Shown piece by piece: positions 10,721 to 21,882 of a stretch of DNA of 64,000 nt (positions are counted from its first letter, which is position 1; each line of letters starts with the position of its first letter). The position numbers and the translations under genes were made by a program. The stretch is from Actinomucor elegans. Lineage: Eukaryota; Mucoromycota; Mucoromycetes; Mucorales; Mucoraceae. The stretch spans positions 1,674,001 to 1,738,000 of the forward strand of contig JAMSLZ010000002.1 in the NCBI GenBank assembly GCA_026027325.1, given 5' to 3'. The notes beneath the pieces are model-generated. The model saw nothing but the letters and a program-made list of their open reading frames with translations, was not told where the DNA came from and did no database searches.

Positions 10721-11762
10721 CTAAATCTCTTTACTTAGCTGCTTCACAACGAATACATTACATTTATTATTCATGAACAAATGGTTTTTACATAATCTAC
10801 ATGATACCTTGATTGCACCTACAGTAAGCCATTCTGATATTAAATATAATATTTAATAATTCTCAAGCTGTGTAATAGAGAGTTCTTGGTTCTTTCTTTT
10901 TAACTTGTACAATAAAATATGATCCCATTTTATGCGTAATTATATTCCTATCATTCCTTTATTTATTACGTTAAGCACGTAAGATTCTCTTCAACTACAA
11001 GTTACAAAACTTCGGTCCAATAATCTCTAAATCGATCACAGTTTAATGTCAGCTCTAGTCAGTGGTTCGTACTCAGAATTAACTAACAAATTCATTAGAG
11101 CCGTTGTTGAAAGTAGACTTTGATAATTCAACTTTCTTCATTCATCATCATGGAGAACATAGACCTTGATGATGATTAATATGTCCTGCATCTTTTTCAA
11201 ATTTTTACTTTACCAAGCTAAAAATTTAAAATAACCTATGCTAGTTGTGCCCAAAGATTTCTTTCAGTCATGCCTATACAAAACTGTATACAGTAGTAGC
11301 ATAAAGTAAACTTTATTCTTGCTACTATCTCTCTTAGGTATTATATATACTATCCCTGCCACCAATCCCTTGTAAACTCGCACCTTTTTCAAGACAAGTC
11401 AATGTCCCTCTATGCTTGATCGTTCTTACCTGTTTAATAATTTTTTTTTTTTTACCAATCTTCATTCATACAAAAAAAAATAGTGAATTTTATCACAGTA
11501 ATTAGGATTTACCTAAAGGATATTATATTAGATCGAAGTATGTTGTCAAACAATCGAACAATATCCTTTTAAAACTAATTAGTCTACTGCTTGCAGATAC
11601 ACATTAATAATATTTTTTTGCATCAAAAATGTGATTGTTTTTCTAACTCAAGCGTATATATAAGAATCAGCAAGTTAAGCGATATAGATAAAGGATGTTG
11701 TGAATTTAGACCATAGTATGTATTGAATTATTGAAATGTCTTCAGCACTAAGACATAACTAA

Positions 11763-11764
<2 letters not shown>

Positions 11765-11801
<37 letters not shown>
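11765..11801. repeat. poly(A) tract, 37 A
   Basis: Uninterrupted A run about 215 bp upstream of the first zinc-finger gene. It may be a simple tract or the tail of an old retroposed sequence. Upstream sequence shows no recognisable gene. Confidence 0.9.
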
Positions 11802-11803
<2 letters not shown>

Positions 11804-12016
11804 TCTATTTCCTGTTGAAATCAAGCATCTGAAATGCACTTGAATCGATCAACTACACTATATCTCACGGTGTATTAAAAAAAACCATAGCGTAATGTTC
11901 AAATACACCTGCTTAAATATAGCCAGGTACCTTTGAAAACCTGTTTGTCAATTGCGTATAAATTAAACTCGTACTAATCATATCAGTTCCTTCTTCTTTA
12001 GCAAGTTCTTACTAGT

Positions 12017-12553
12017 ATGTCAATTATGGACAGAATTAAAGTGCACCTGTTGCATCCTTGTTACGAATGTCATGAATATTTTGGAAGTTCTAGCGCAGTC
12101 CTCAAACACCTAAAGAGTGTCCATGGTATAGAGATTGATCCAGGTCAGCCAAGTCAAAAACGTCCTCCATCTAAAGCCTACGTTTATCAAAACGATTACA
12201 CGGATGACTGTGCTACTCACTTTGCTTGTCCTTCATGTTGGTACCATTGTTCAGAAGACTTTGATCTCTTTTCACGTCATGTCATAGAAGCTCATGTGTA
12301 TCCAGCTGCAAATAAAGGCGTAAAAAACGGCAAGAAGGTGGTATCAATAGAAGGGTCAGTAAAATCCAATGTAATAGAAGAGCCTGAACGTATATACAAA
12401 AACAAAGGTAAAATTCCTATTACTACTATTTCTACGGTAGACGGTTCAAGCCAAGAAGCGCTCAAGGAAAAAGAAGATGAAATACTAAATGTCTTGAATG
12501 AACTTGTTTCCACTTTTAAACAGCTGTTCAATAGAAGAAGCAAAGTAAATTAG
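12017..12553 (+). CDS. Two-zinc-finger protein with coiled-coil tail (paralogue A)
   Basis: A single-exon frame of 178 residues. Finger 1 is C-x2-C-x12-H-x4-H (CYECHEYF...HLKSVH, about residues 14-35). Finger 2 is C-x2-C-x13-H-x4-H (CPSCWYHC...HVIEAH, about residues 75-97). The linker carries an aromatic/acidic YQNDYTDD segment. Residues 150-175 (KEDEILNVLNELVSTFKQLF) form a short amphipathic helix that could dimerise. I do not recognise the family. Two spaced C2H2 fingers suggest nucleic-acid or protein binding, without a defined target. The paralogue at 13255 lies about 700 bp downstream on the same strand. The start ATG at 12017-12019 directly precedes the conserved region, and a stop (TAG) closes it. 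Confidence 0.65.
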   Translation: MSIMDRIKVHLLHPCYECHEYFGSSSAVLKHLKSVHGIEIDPGQPSQKRPPSKAYVYQNDYTDDCATHFACPSCWYHCSEDFDLFSRHVIEAHVYPAANKGVKNGKKVVSIEGSVKSNVIEEPERIYKNKGKIPITTISTVDGSSQEALKEKEDEILNVLNELVSTFKQLFNRRSKVN

Positions 12554-13254
12554 ATGTACTTTTGATACTATTTCTCTTTTCTCACTTTATCACAAATAAA
12601 AAGAACATAAATGAACAATAATGTGAGAAGCTTTTTATTTTTCAAGAAAGCTTTCTATTTAGACAGGCCGCCTAATGTAATGATTTGACTGAGCTTTGTG
12701 GTTCGTAACAATACATAGGTTATATTGCTTGTGCATACATTTGAGATACTCTATACACTCATTATCCTGTATGCAGTATTTGTAACGTTTTACAATATCG
12801 TAGTGATTAATTAAACAATCAACTAAACGGCTATATGTACGATTATAGAATTACGACTACAACCAACACGTTCATTATGTGCTTTCAATGGTGCTAATTT
12901 TTCTTACTCACGATGTTGGTGTATTTCGAATTAGCCAAGATGTAACTATTCCAAGTTGTTCAACTTGGATAATACCAGTTGACCATACTATTTGAATACA
13001 TTTATATATAGTTAATCATAGGTAAAAACATATAGGGATGATCATGATTTATTTACAAATGTATATTAGGAACATCTGCTTCTGCACTTACGTAACGCGT
13101 AAGCCATTACCTATATCAATGAACTGTTATTATTTTATCAAGACAATAACCACAAAAGACCAACAACAATAATAAAACTTGTTCTACAGAATAAAAACGC
13201 TCGTATTTTATATTACTTCCTCACTCTTCTTTCAGAACCTTTATTTATACAACT
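12554..13254. other. Spacer between the two zinc-finger genes
   Basis: About 700 bp of AT-rich sequence. No gene or recognisable element was seen. Confidence 0.6.
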
Positions 13255-13704
13255 ATGGTTGCTGCAACTTTTTATCGGTACAGACCTACTCTCAACTTGA
13301 TGTATCCATGCCATATCTGCAAGTATTCTGATACAGGTTATAGCAGAGCTACAATAATGCTCAGACATGTTCGTGATGTTCATGGTATCGACCTTCCTCA
13401 TCGTCGCACTGGCATTCATCGACCAGCTAATGCCAGATTCAACTATGCGCAAACTGATTATGATGATACACATCTGGCTTGTCCCTCATGTTGGTATCAT
13501 ACTGAAAACATAGATGAATTGAGAGCCCATATTGAGGTAGAACATGATGCGATTGTAGTGGAAACGAAGCCTTTTGTTTATGAGGGCACTAACCCTCATT
13601 ATGAAAAAAGACCGTTAATCTTATCTTTGAACAAATTAATGATATATCCAATATGTTTAAAAACGTCCTTCGGATGTAAATATATGTTTAATAAATTCAC
13701 ATGA
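13255..13704 (+). CDS. Two-zinc-finger protein (paralogue B, 3' end frame-shifted)
   Basis: A frame of 149 residues, paralogous to the gene at 12017. Finger 1 is CHICKYSDTGY...HVRDVH. Finger 2 is CPSCWYHTENIDELRAHIEVEH-like, with the same CPSCWYH signature. The two proteins also share VHGI(E/D) after finger 1 and an N/TDY(T/D)D segment before finger 2. The last 35 residues of the open frame do not resemble paralogue A. One base away, after the run of six A at 13604-13609, another frame reads IFEQINDISNMFKNVL and stops at 13677-13679, and this matches the helical tail of paralogue A. The true product therefore probably ends there, with one A missing from the sequence or lost in the genome. Function unknown. 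Confidence 0.6.
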   Translation: MVAATFYRYRPTLNLMYPCHICKYSDTGYSRATIMLRHVRDVHGIDLPHRRTGIHRPANARFNYAQTDYDDTHLACPSCWYHTENIDELRAHIEVEHDAIVVETKPFVYEGTNPHYEKRPLILSLNKLMIYPICLKTSFGCKYMFNKFT

Positions 13705-14515
13705 TTTTAATTGTATTTCTTACTAATCCCCTATGACGTTAAATATAATAGAATGCTTCACTTATCTACCTAGAAGTCTGTGTAGAAAACCTGATTGATT
13801 GCAAGTACTGTATTTTAAGTAACCGTCTATTATCTCAAAATATTACAAAAAAAAAAAGTTCTACTTAGTACTTGAACCATTTTATGCTTAATAAAATTTT
13901 TTTTTACAAGTTTCGCTATAAAGCCTTTTGCTAGTTCCTGCTTTTTTTATACAATCAATATGTTAAAAGATGTACATAGAGAAACCAATCTGTTTTTCCG
14001 CAGCATGTGATGATCATTGTGTTTTTTACATAACCAATGAGATAAACTCTCTTTTTACTTTATAGTTTTTTATATGCCTTGATAAGATACACTTCTGCTC
14101 GTATAGTTTCCAATAGCCACGTCTGGTATTAACTTGAGTTTTCAAGGATTCAAAAGAAGCAAAATCAGTGTAAATGTCAATACCTCCGATGGGGAAAGTA
14201 TCAGAAAAAGCAATAGAATAAAGTTCAAGAAAGTAATTGAGAGTTCTGGATGTATAAAGTTATGATAAAGGGACAATAGGAATAGAATCGCGCAAAACGT
14301 GAGATTGTATTTTATTGTATAAGTTTAAAAGACCCTATATACTATATACGACACTTGTATCTTGGTGCGTGTTAGGACAGTCAAGATACATCCTATGCTT
14401 GATGATTGCGTTATATAAATAATAGCGCGAAAACCATCAGTAATGACTGCCGAAAAAGACAAGGTTTTAGAAGGATTCAGCAAGACTGTCATATAACGAG
14501 AGACCTTATCACAAT

Positions 14516-14593
14516 ATGAACAACACTCAGAAGGATTCAGTGATCAATCACTTTAGCAGTATTGTCGACTTAATGAACAACGACAACAAAAAC

Positions 14594-14630
<37 letters not shown>

Positions 14631-14762
14631 TTTTTCAGAAGAGGAATGGGAAAAGCTGCACAGTTTATGGAACAAGCCGAAAAAAGTAGGGCCTAATAGA
14701 CAAAGACACTCAAAAGCAATTGAAAACTACTGAAGAGCTTGCTGCTTACTGCAAATGCCTGG
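14516..14762 (+). pseudogene. Decayed coding scrap interrupted by a poly(A) run
   Basis: An ATG at 14516 opens MNNTQKDSVINHFSSIVDLM and about 27 codons, then runs into a 31-A tract (14597-14627). Beyond it, three frames each carry coding-like pieces (for example EEEWEKLHSLWNKPKK and DTQKQLKTTEELAAYCKCLE), separated by stops. No family recognised. This may be a former gene expanded by an A tract and then eroded, or chance. Confidence 0.3.
14597..14627. repeat. poly(A) tract, 31 A
   Basis: Uninterrupted A run read directly. It lies inside the coding scrap described at 14516-14762. Confidence 0.9.
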
Positions 14763-14829
14763 AATATCAAATAAAATAAAATATACTTTAACTGAAAAGG
14801 AAAAGTATTTTGAAGCGTATACTTGTTTG

Positions 14830-15201
14830 TATGTAAGCGTAAAATCTCAAACTAATGCTATTTTTTACTTGCTCCTCGACGTCTGCTTTCAGCGCTGCGG
14901 CCCTTACTGGCACCAGCTTTTTCCTGTACTCGAAAAACAATTCTCGAGGTGTCGTCCCCTAATCCCTGCACTTGGTAAATCTACCGGCTCTTTCTAATAC
15001 TGAAGTAATCATATTTTTGTCTGAGCCCCTTGAGTTATCTACAACCATCTCTCTCATAAGATTTTTTTTCAAGTACATTTCAAGATTAGAAAGTTGTTTG
15101 GCAACAATATGATCACCTTCTTCATCAACAATGTCCGTAGATTCATTGCCGTTCTGGTCATATATATTCCCAGAACCATATTTGATAAAGTAACATGTCA
15201 T
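14830..15201 (-). pseudogene. Decayed minus-strand coding scrap
   Basis: Starting at 15201 the minus strand reads about 80 codons with coding character (for example STDIVDEEGDHIVAKQLSNL and DKNMITSVLERAGRFTKC), hits one TAG near 14959, and continues in the same frame for about 45 more codons (PRELFFEYRKKLVPVRAAAL). One nonsense codon within about 125 readable codons suggests a broken gene or mobile-element fragment. The family is not recognised. Confidence 0.35.
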
Positions 15202-17079
15202 TCACTTTTAATTTTAAAAGCTTTAATGTAAAGGGAGAGAAAAAATACTACGGAAATTACTTTCGGTTTTTCATTGAACTTATTTTCGGTCACTCCTTCA
15301 GTTTTCCTTTGAACTTAGTTCGACTCATGAAATTAGTTTCATCAAATCAACAGATTGAGAGCCGAATAACTGTATTTGCCAGGTAATTCCACATTAAGGA
15401 ATAAGAACAGGTTTTCTTTCGGTTGTCATACAAACAGTTATGGATTGACCATGTGCCTTTTGTTTCTCAAAATACCTCTATAACGTTGAAAGTCCTTAGT
15501 TGTAGACCCAGTCCCTCTAAACCACGATCTCCAATGGACATTATGAAGGCTTTTTTCGGGGATTTTTTTTTTTTATGTCAAAGTCATCTTGATATTATGG
15601 AAATACTTTCTGTACCTTTTTCGAATGAAACCGCCATTAAGCATTCTACCTACCCCTACTAAATTATAATGCGGGTTTGTTTGTCTTTCTCTAGTTTCAT
15701 GCAGCCGATAAAAAAAAATTCTCAAGAGCTAAAACACAATAGTAATAGCATATACAATAAGTTGATCAAAGATTTCAGTTAGTGCTTATTACTTGACTTT
15801 TGTAGTGTTGACAATTTAGAAGCCATATGGGGTTTATATGGAATGGAAGATCGATATTATACTCTTTATTTATATTCAGCCGATAAAAAAGTACATATAT
15901 ATCTGATCAAAAAATGTCTGTTTTTTTAAATTGGTAGGTAGGAAACAAAAAATTAATGTTATATTAATAAAGACTACAATTAACTAATGCGTATTAGAAA
16001 TCGAATGTTGTAGAGTAAAATAAAAGATTTTAAAAAGTGGAGTACATTGTTTCAGAGATGGGGTACTAATCAGATGCAATATTAAACTGTGCTCAGCCGA
16101 GAGATCGATTGACCATTAGGATTTAGGTTGCATAAAATGCATGTAACTTACTGCAGCGTTTCTATTGGGCTTCTGTCAAACCTCGGTTCTAGTAGATGGA
16201 ATAGTTCATTCTAGCCTCTGGATACATTGTTTAATTAAAGCTAGTTTAGGAATGCAAAGAGGTTGAAGACGACTCAATTTCAAGAAAAAGTCGTAAAGGC
16301 ACATCTTTTGACTGAAATTATCTAATTCCGTTTTTTTCTTGACGCGTAAAGGTAGCATTCTTTAGCATACCTAATGCATTGTTTAGAGTATGTATTTGTA
16401 TTTTATTTATATTGTTTAGCTTAAAGAACACATGAGCTATGGATGCGTTGAAGAAATAAGAAAAACTGGTTTTAGTTTTATCAGAGCGCACTTATCTAAG
16501 AAAACACAGGTGGTATTATTTAATTACTTGAGCTGTTACATAATTTTCATTTAAGCTTTGTCAACCTCAGACGACAAAGATTATTCAATTGTCGCTTGCC
16601 AATAGGAGAAGTGTATAATTGCAACAGGGCGAGGAGATCGAGACTCTGGCTGGCTGTCAGGGATTAAGTCCAATTTTTGGATCTAAAATGAAGCTTCTCA
16701 CTGCCATCTAAGTCAACATTTGAATAGTAATATCCTCAAATATGTGCAGCATATATTAACAAAATGTTACAGAATCAATTTGTCCATCAACTAAAGTAAA
16801 TAACACCTTGTATTTTCTTTGATATTAAGTTCATTTAGGTAAAGTGTGCTACCTTTAATTTTTTAAGTACATCCATAACTCGTGTATCTAACATGAAAAA
16901 TACAAAGATATCTGTATACTCTTCCTTATATTCTATATATGTTATTATTAGACTATTACTTGAGAATCCTCCCTTCGAAATCCATAAAAAAAGAAAGAAA
17001 GAAACTTGGGCCGAAGGGTACACTCTTATGATTTTTCCTGAAAACAGGCCAATTTTAACCTTACTACATGTCATAATTA

Positions 17080-17470
17080 ATTCCAATTAAATGGTCGCAT
17101 TTGATTAGTACATATTCATAGTAAACTACTGAAACTACCAAAATAATTATTTAGCCAAAACTCAAAAAGTACATTATATTTTGTACTACACTGTTAATGC
17201 CATGCACCTAGTTCTGATGATTTGTAAATCTCTTGTCCGATCTCGGTTTGATGTCACTTTTGATTAGTAGTTAGTGTGGCTATATCTCTCAATATTTTGT
17301 TTAGCTAAATTACCTTTGGTTTACTTTTTGTTTGTAACAGGTAGCTATAAATCATATGAACTTCATATAAATGCCATTTAATGATCTATAGATCTCTCGC
17401 CTAATCCCCAGTTCAATGTCGCATCTGTAGGTAGTTCTTTTACTCGTAACGAGTTGCTGCATCTAATTAG
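17080..17470 (+). repeat. Diverged tandem array of the ~165-bp repeat (about 2.5 units)
   Basis: The core ending in TGTCGCATCTG or TGTCACTTTTG recurs at about 17090 (AATGGTCGCATTTG), 17250 and 17412, spaced about 162-168 bp. The preceding part (GATCTATAGATCTCTC at 17383, GATTTGTAAATCTCTTG at 17219) also matches units at 38707 and 39008. Alignment was by eye. Confidence 0.55.
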
Positions 17471-18786
17471 AATACTTTTTAAAGGGCAGATAATTAACTT
17501 GACTCGTTATTAACCTCTTTTTTTCTCTTCAAGTTTAGAAAATTGTCTTTCTCAGATATGCGGTTATACTTGCTGACTCTAACTTAGTATAATACGTTAT
17601 AGTGTATACATCAGAAACAATGAAAAGCGATAGTTCAGAAAAAAGAGTATACAGATGTGTGTATAGGCATCCCTACTTTGTTTTGCCTCAGTCAGATGCG
17701 TGACACTCACGTTCGCATAAACCCAGGCAAGTGCTACTATAGGTCTTTTGTTGCATATAGAAGCCCTGCGTATGTTTCCGGACAGGAGTAAATCAATCTT
17801 TGTACAAGTCATAGAGACATGATTAATTGAATTCCTATGATAAATGAATTATGCTATCGCTACGAGTTACTAAAGAATGCTAATTGAGCGATTTTTTTTA
17901 CTGAAACAAATGGCGTTTATTGGCTAGCAATTTAGACGCAATTTGAGCAAACAAGAACGTGTAATTTGGGCTTATGAGTAAGCTTAACTTGGTTGGATCG
18001 AGGCAAAACCATTTGGAGATTTTTACTGGTCTTGAAATAAGCTCTCGAAGTATACCGTACGATAATATAATAGAACGTTATTTTTGGACGTATACTTTGT
18101 GGGATTTATAATAAACCAATATTGAGTACAATACAAAGTGCAAAACATCAGGTGCTGTTCTGAAAATCATGCAACTAAGACCAATTACATGATGACGACA
18201 CGTCAAACTACATAGAGGAGATACTGGCAGAGCTTTCTGAAGCCAAGTGATCCCATATTTTTTTTCTACTCTTTTCAAGCCATTTTTTCAATTTTTTTTT
18301 TCCTTTTCTTTTTTTTTCTTTTCTTCTTTTTCTTTACTTTTCTTGTAAAGAAAAAGTATACTCTTTTTTTTTTTGCTAGTTCATTCAGTTTCTCGTCCAA
18401 ACACTTTTTGTATTATAAACTAGAGTCCATTTTCTACTTGAAAAATCGACTCTATTTTATAATCACTATCGCAACACACACACACAGCAAGAAAGGAAAA
18501 AAAAAGTCCAAGCCCTTTATATCTTTAGTTTTGTAACCTTACAGTAAAAATAACTCAAAAAAAGAAGAGGAACAGACAGTAACAAAAGAAGCGCACTCGA
18601 ACAAGAAAATACTTTAGAAAGAGAATCTAAAGAGTTTGAAAAGAAAGATAAAGAAGAGGCACCTTTATTTGTATTTTCTCTCTTTATTTTCTTTTTTCTT
18701 ATCCAAAAAAAAAGCACCCTTTTTTATTTTTTTCTTTACTACCTCTTTAATCTGTCTACTTCCTTCTTCTTTTATTATTATTATCT

Positions 18787-20277
18787 ATGGAACACACAAA
18801 GGATGTCATTGTCGGTGAGCAATGGTTAGTATTATCCAAAATTGGTGAAGGCTCCTTTGGGGAAGTCTTTAAAGGTTTGCATTATCAACTAGGATTATTG
18901 GATGATATTGTAACTCAACTCTTTCTTTTAGCCCAGGATATTCGGTCAAAACGTTTTTATGCTGTCAAACGTGAAGCACTTGATCTAGATTATCCTCAGT
19001 TACATCATGAAAGTACCATGTACGATGTATTAGCCGGAGGACGTAAGTTTAATTCTCGAGTTAATATGTACGTGTGTTACTTATACTCAAGTTTAGCTTG
19101 TATACCAAAATGTCATTGGTACGGCCAATATGATGGCTATGATTGTATTGTCATTGATTTGCTTGGAGCAAGCTTGAAAGAGCTCCAACAGACTGTAAGA
19201 GAGATTCCTCTTGATATTGTTATTGATTTCGGTTGTCAATTGGTAAAAAAAAAGAAAAAGAAAAAAAAGAAAAAGAAAAACGCAATAGCTTGGAAGAATG
19301 AGATTCTTACTTGTCGTTAGATATCTTGCTTGGAACATATTCATAACAGAGGGTTAGTTTACAGAGATATTAAGCCTGAGAATTTTCTATTGCCTGCATC
19401 ATGTGTTCTAGCTGAATCAAACATGAATTGGCCTACGTTCAGTCCACCGCCTTCTCCTCCTTCCAACTGTCGACATGTTATCAATAATCAAACTTCACTT
19501 TTTGTTGTAGATTTTGGTCTTGCTACTTGGTGGCGAAATCCAAAGACGAAGAAACCATACCCTGAATGTAAAAAGCCTATTAAATACAAAACGGGTACTG
19601 CTCGTTATGCTTCACTCAACGTGCATCGTGGTCGTACACATGCAAGAAGAGATGACATGGAAAGTCTTGGTTATCTATTACTAGATTTACTATTGGCTGG
19701 TGATTTACCTTGGTCTGGTGTTACTGCGCGTACCTCAAAAGCTGGTTGGGATCGATTGAAAGCCATCAAAGAAGAGATCCTTCTGGAAGATATGTGTCTT
19801 GGTTTACCACATGGTATCATGGATTTCATTGATTATACGCGGCGGCTTCGTTTCGCTGATCGACCAGATTATGATTATCTGCGTAGATTACTGCGTGGCT
19901 GTCTTGAAGTAGGTCCCTTTTCAAAGTTGGTGGCGCCTCACCCTCATACCAGAATGATACCCTCTCCTCCTCGTTATCATACTCCTACAAAGCATAACTA
20001 CCGAGAAAGCAACCATGATTTGAAAAGAAGGTCTTCACAGAATAGTTACAAGCGAAATAATGACAACTGTGAAGACGTGTTTGTTATGGATGATTTAGCT
20101 CAAGCACTTCCCCAAAGCAAAGGAAAACGTTATTATTCAAAAAAGTATCCTTCTTCTTCTTCTCAACATAAGCATTATAAACGGTATTCACAACGTATTG
20201 GCTGGAATAGCTCCAAACAGCAGCAACAAGATCAACAGTGTTATAGTAAAAATAGTCTACAATCACCACATGCTTAA
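18787..20277 (+). CDS. Casein kinase I, gamma/Yck type
   Basis: A Ser/Thr kinase of the CK1 family. Exons 18787-18874, 18932-19042, 19097-19242 and 19321-20277 join in frame to 433 residues. Kinase landmarks: glycine loop GEGSFGEVFK (about 20-29), ATP-binding Lys in YAVKRE (K42), catalytic loop YRDIKPENF (D131), DFG at about 179-181, and the CK1 signature GTARYASLN in place of APE, followed by RRDDMESLGY. YRDIKPENF rather than HRDVKPDNF points to the CK1-gamma / Yck branch, whose members act at the plasma membrane or vacuole in nutrient signalling and trafficking. About 30 extra residues, Pro/Ser-rich, lie between the catalytic loop and DFG. The C-terminus is Ser/Lys/Gln-rich and has no Cys-Cys palmitoylation end. 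Intron 3 is an almost pure purine tract. The glutaryl-CoA dehydrogenase start lies 176 bp downstream. Confidence 0.88.
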
Positions 20278-20391
20278 TAAAAAAAGAAATAATACGGGAA
20301 ATCTTTTGCTTTAGTCCGGTTTGTACCGGGCTTTCATTTGCTTGACGGGCACAACATGACCAAATTCAGACGGTGGGAAATTTCAGCTACA

Positions 20392-20399
20392 TATAAATA
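20392..20399 (+). promoter_or_regulatory. TATA-like box for glutaryl-CoA dehydrogenase
   Basis: TATAAATA lies about 54 bp upstream of the start codon at 20453, in the short gap after the casein kinase gene. Position and sequence fit a TATA box. There is no direct evidence of use. Confidence 0.5.
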
Positions 20400-20452
20400 C
20401 GTTACTACACTTGCTTGGAGTTCTTCTTAACTTTTTTTTCATTCTTTCTATT

Positions 20453-21882
20453 ATGTTGGCTCGTCAATTTCTTCGTACAAAGGCTGTTGTGCCTCGTTTG
20501 GCTTCAAGAACCATGGCCTCAAAGGCCTTTGTTAAATATAACTGGGAAGATCCCCTTAATCTCGAGAAACTCTTGACTGAAGACGAGATCTCGGTACGCG
20601 ATGCTGCCAATAGCTACTGCCAGGAACGTCTTTTACCTCGCGTCATTGATGCTTACCGTAACGAGAGTAAGGTTTATAATAATTGAATCCTGTGCTTGTA
20701 TTGATTTGAAACAGAATTTGATAGAGATATTATGTCTGAAATGGGTGAGCTTGGTTTCTTGGGTTCTACCATTGATGGTTACGGTTGTGCTGGTGTTTCT
20801 TCAGTTGCTTACGGTTTAACTGCTAGAGAAGTAGAACGGTAAAGCCTTACATTCAATTTCTTTTAGACATGAATACTAATCCATGACTTTGAATAGTGTC
20901 GATTCTGGTTATAGATCTGCCATGTCTGTACAATCTTCTTTGGTTATGCACCCTATCAATGCGTATGGTACTGATGCCCAAAAGGACAAATACCTTCCTG
21001 CCTTAGGTAAGCAGACGATAGTTTTTTTTGTTATCGTTATCTTCTTTATTCATTATATCTTATTCTTTTATTGAAGCCAAGGGTGAAAAGGTCGGTTGTT
21101 TCGGTTTGACTGAACCTAACCATGGTTCTGATCCTAGTAGCATGGAAACCACTGCCAAAAAGGTCAATGGTCACTACGTCCTCAACGGTTCGAAGACTTG
21201 GATCACCAACTCCCCTATTGCTGACGTCTTTATTGTATGGGCCAAGAACTTGGACGAAGGAGGTGCTATCCGTGGTTTCATTCTCGAAAAGGGCATGGCT
21301 GGTTTAGATGCACCTGCTATCAAGGGCAAGTTCTCTTTGAGAGCATCTATCACTGGTATGATCATGATGGACAATGTCGAAGTCCCAATTGATAACATGC
21401 TGCCTAACGCCAAGGGCCTTGGTGGACCTTTTGGTTGTCTCAATAACGCACGTTATGGTATTGCTTGGGGTGCTCTCGGTGCGGCTGAAGCTTGTTTGGC
21501 ACAAGCACGCTCTTATACCTTGGATCGTAAGCAATTCGGACGTCCCTTGGCTGCCAACCAATTGATTCAAAAGAAGTTGGCTGATGCTAACACAGAAATT
21601 GCCTTGGGATTGCAAGCTTGCGTTCAAGTAGGTCGTCTCAAGGATAGCGGAGAGTTGGCACCTGAAATGATCTCCATGATTAAACGTAATTCATGTGGTA
21701 AGGCCATTGCTATTGCTCGCGAATGTCGTGACATGTTGGGAGGTAATGGTATCTCAGATGAATACCACATCATTCGTCATTCTGCCAACTTGGAAGCTGT
21801 GAATACCTATGAAGGTACTCACGATGTACATGCTTTGATTCTTGGTAAGGCTATCACTGGTATCCCTGCCTTTGCCAATTAG
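20453..21882 (+). CDS. GCDH: Glutaryl-CoA dehydrogenase, mitochondrial
   Basis: An acyl-CoA dehydrogenase flavoenzyme that oxidises and decarboxylates glutaryl-CoA to crotonyl-CoA in lysine/tryptophan breakdown. Exons 20453-20666, 20715-20838, 20897-21006 and 21077-21882 join to 417 residues, close to the human enzyme. The start [20 protein letters not shown] gives an Arg-rich, acid-free mitochondrial presequence; a further ATG at 20411 would prepend a hydrophobic stretch and is less likely. Landmarks: [15 protein letters not shown] near the N-terminus, [14 protein letters not shown], the FAD/substrate segment [12 protein letters not shown], and the catalytic base region [14 protein letters not shown] (Glu of YEGTHD). 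No key residue is missing. Product calls rest on strong similarity to the GCDH branch rather than generic ACADs. Confidence 0.93.

Larger units (their letters stand above)
9085..12016. other. Gene-poor AT-rich region
   Basis: No convincing gene. It contains an inverted copy of the ~165-bp repeat family (9901-9940), plus-strand copies near 10505-10720 and 11021-11070, and a 37-A run at 11765-11801. Reading frames here are short and lack coding character. Confidence 0.6.
13705..18786. other. Gene-poor tract with decayed coding scraps and repeats
   Basis: About 5 kb without an intact gene. It holds coding-like scraps at 14516-15201, a 31-A run at 14597-14627, repeat units at 17080-17470, and a purine/pyrimidine-rich leader before the casein kinase gene (T-rich about 18290-18400, CACACACACA at 18475-18485). 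Other open frames look like chance. Confidence 0.55.
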
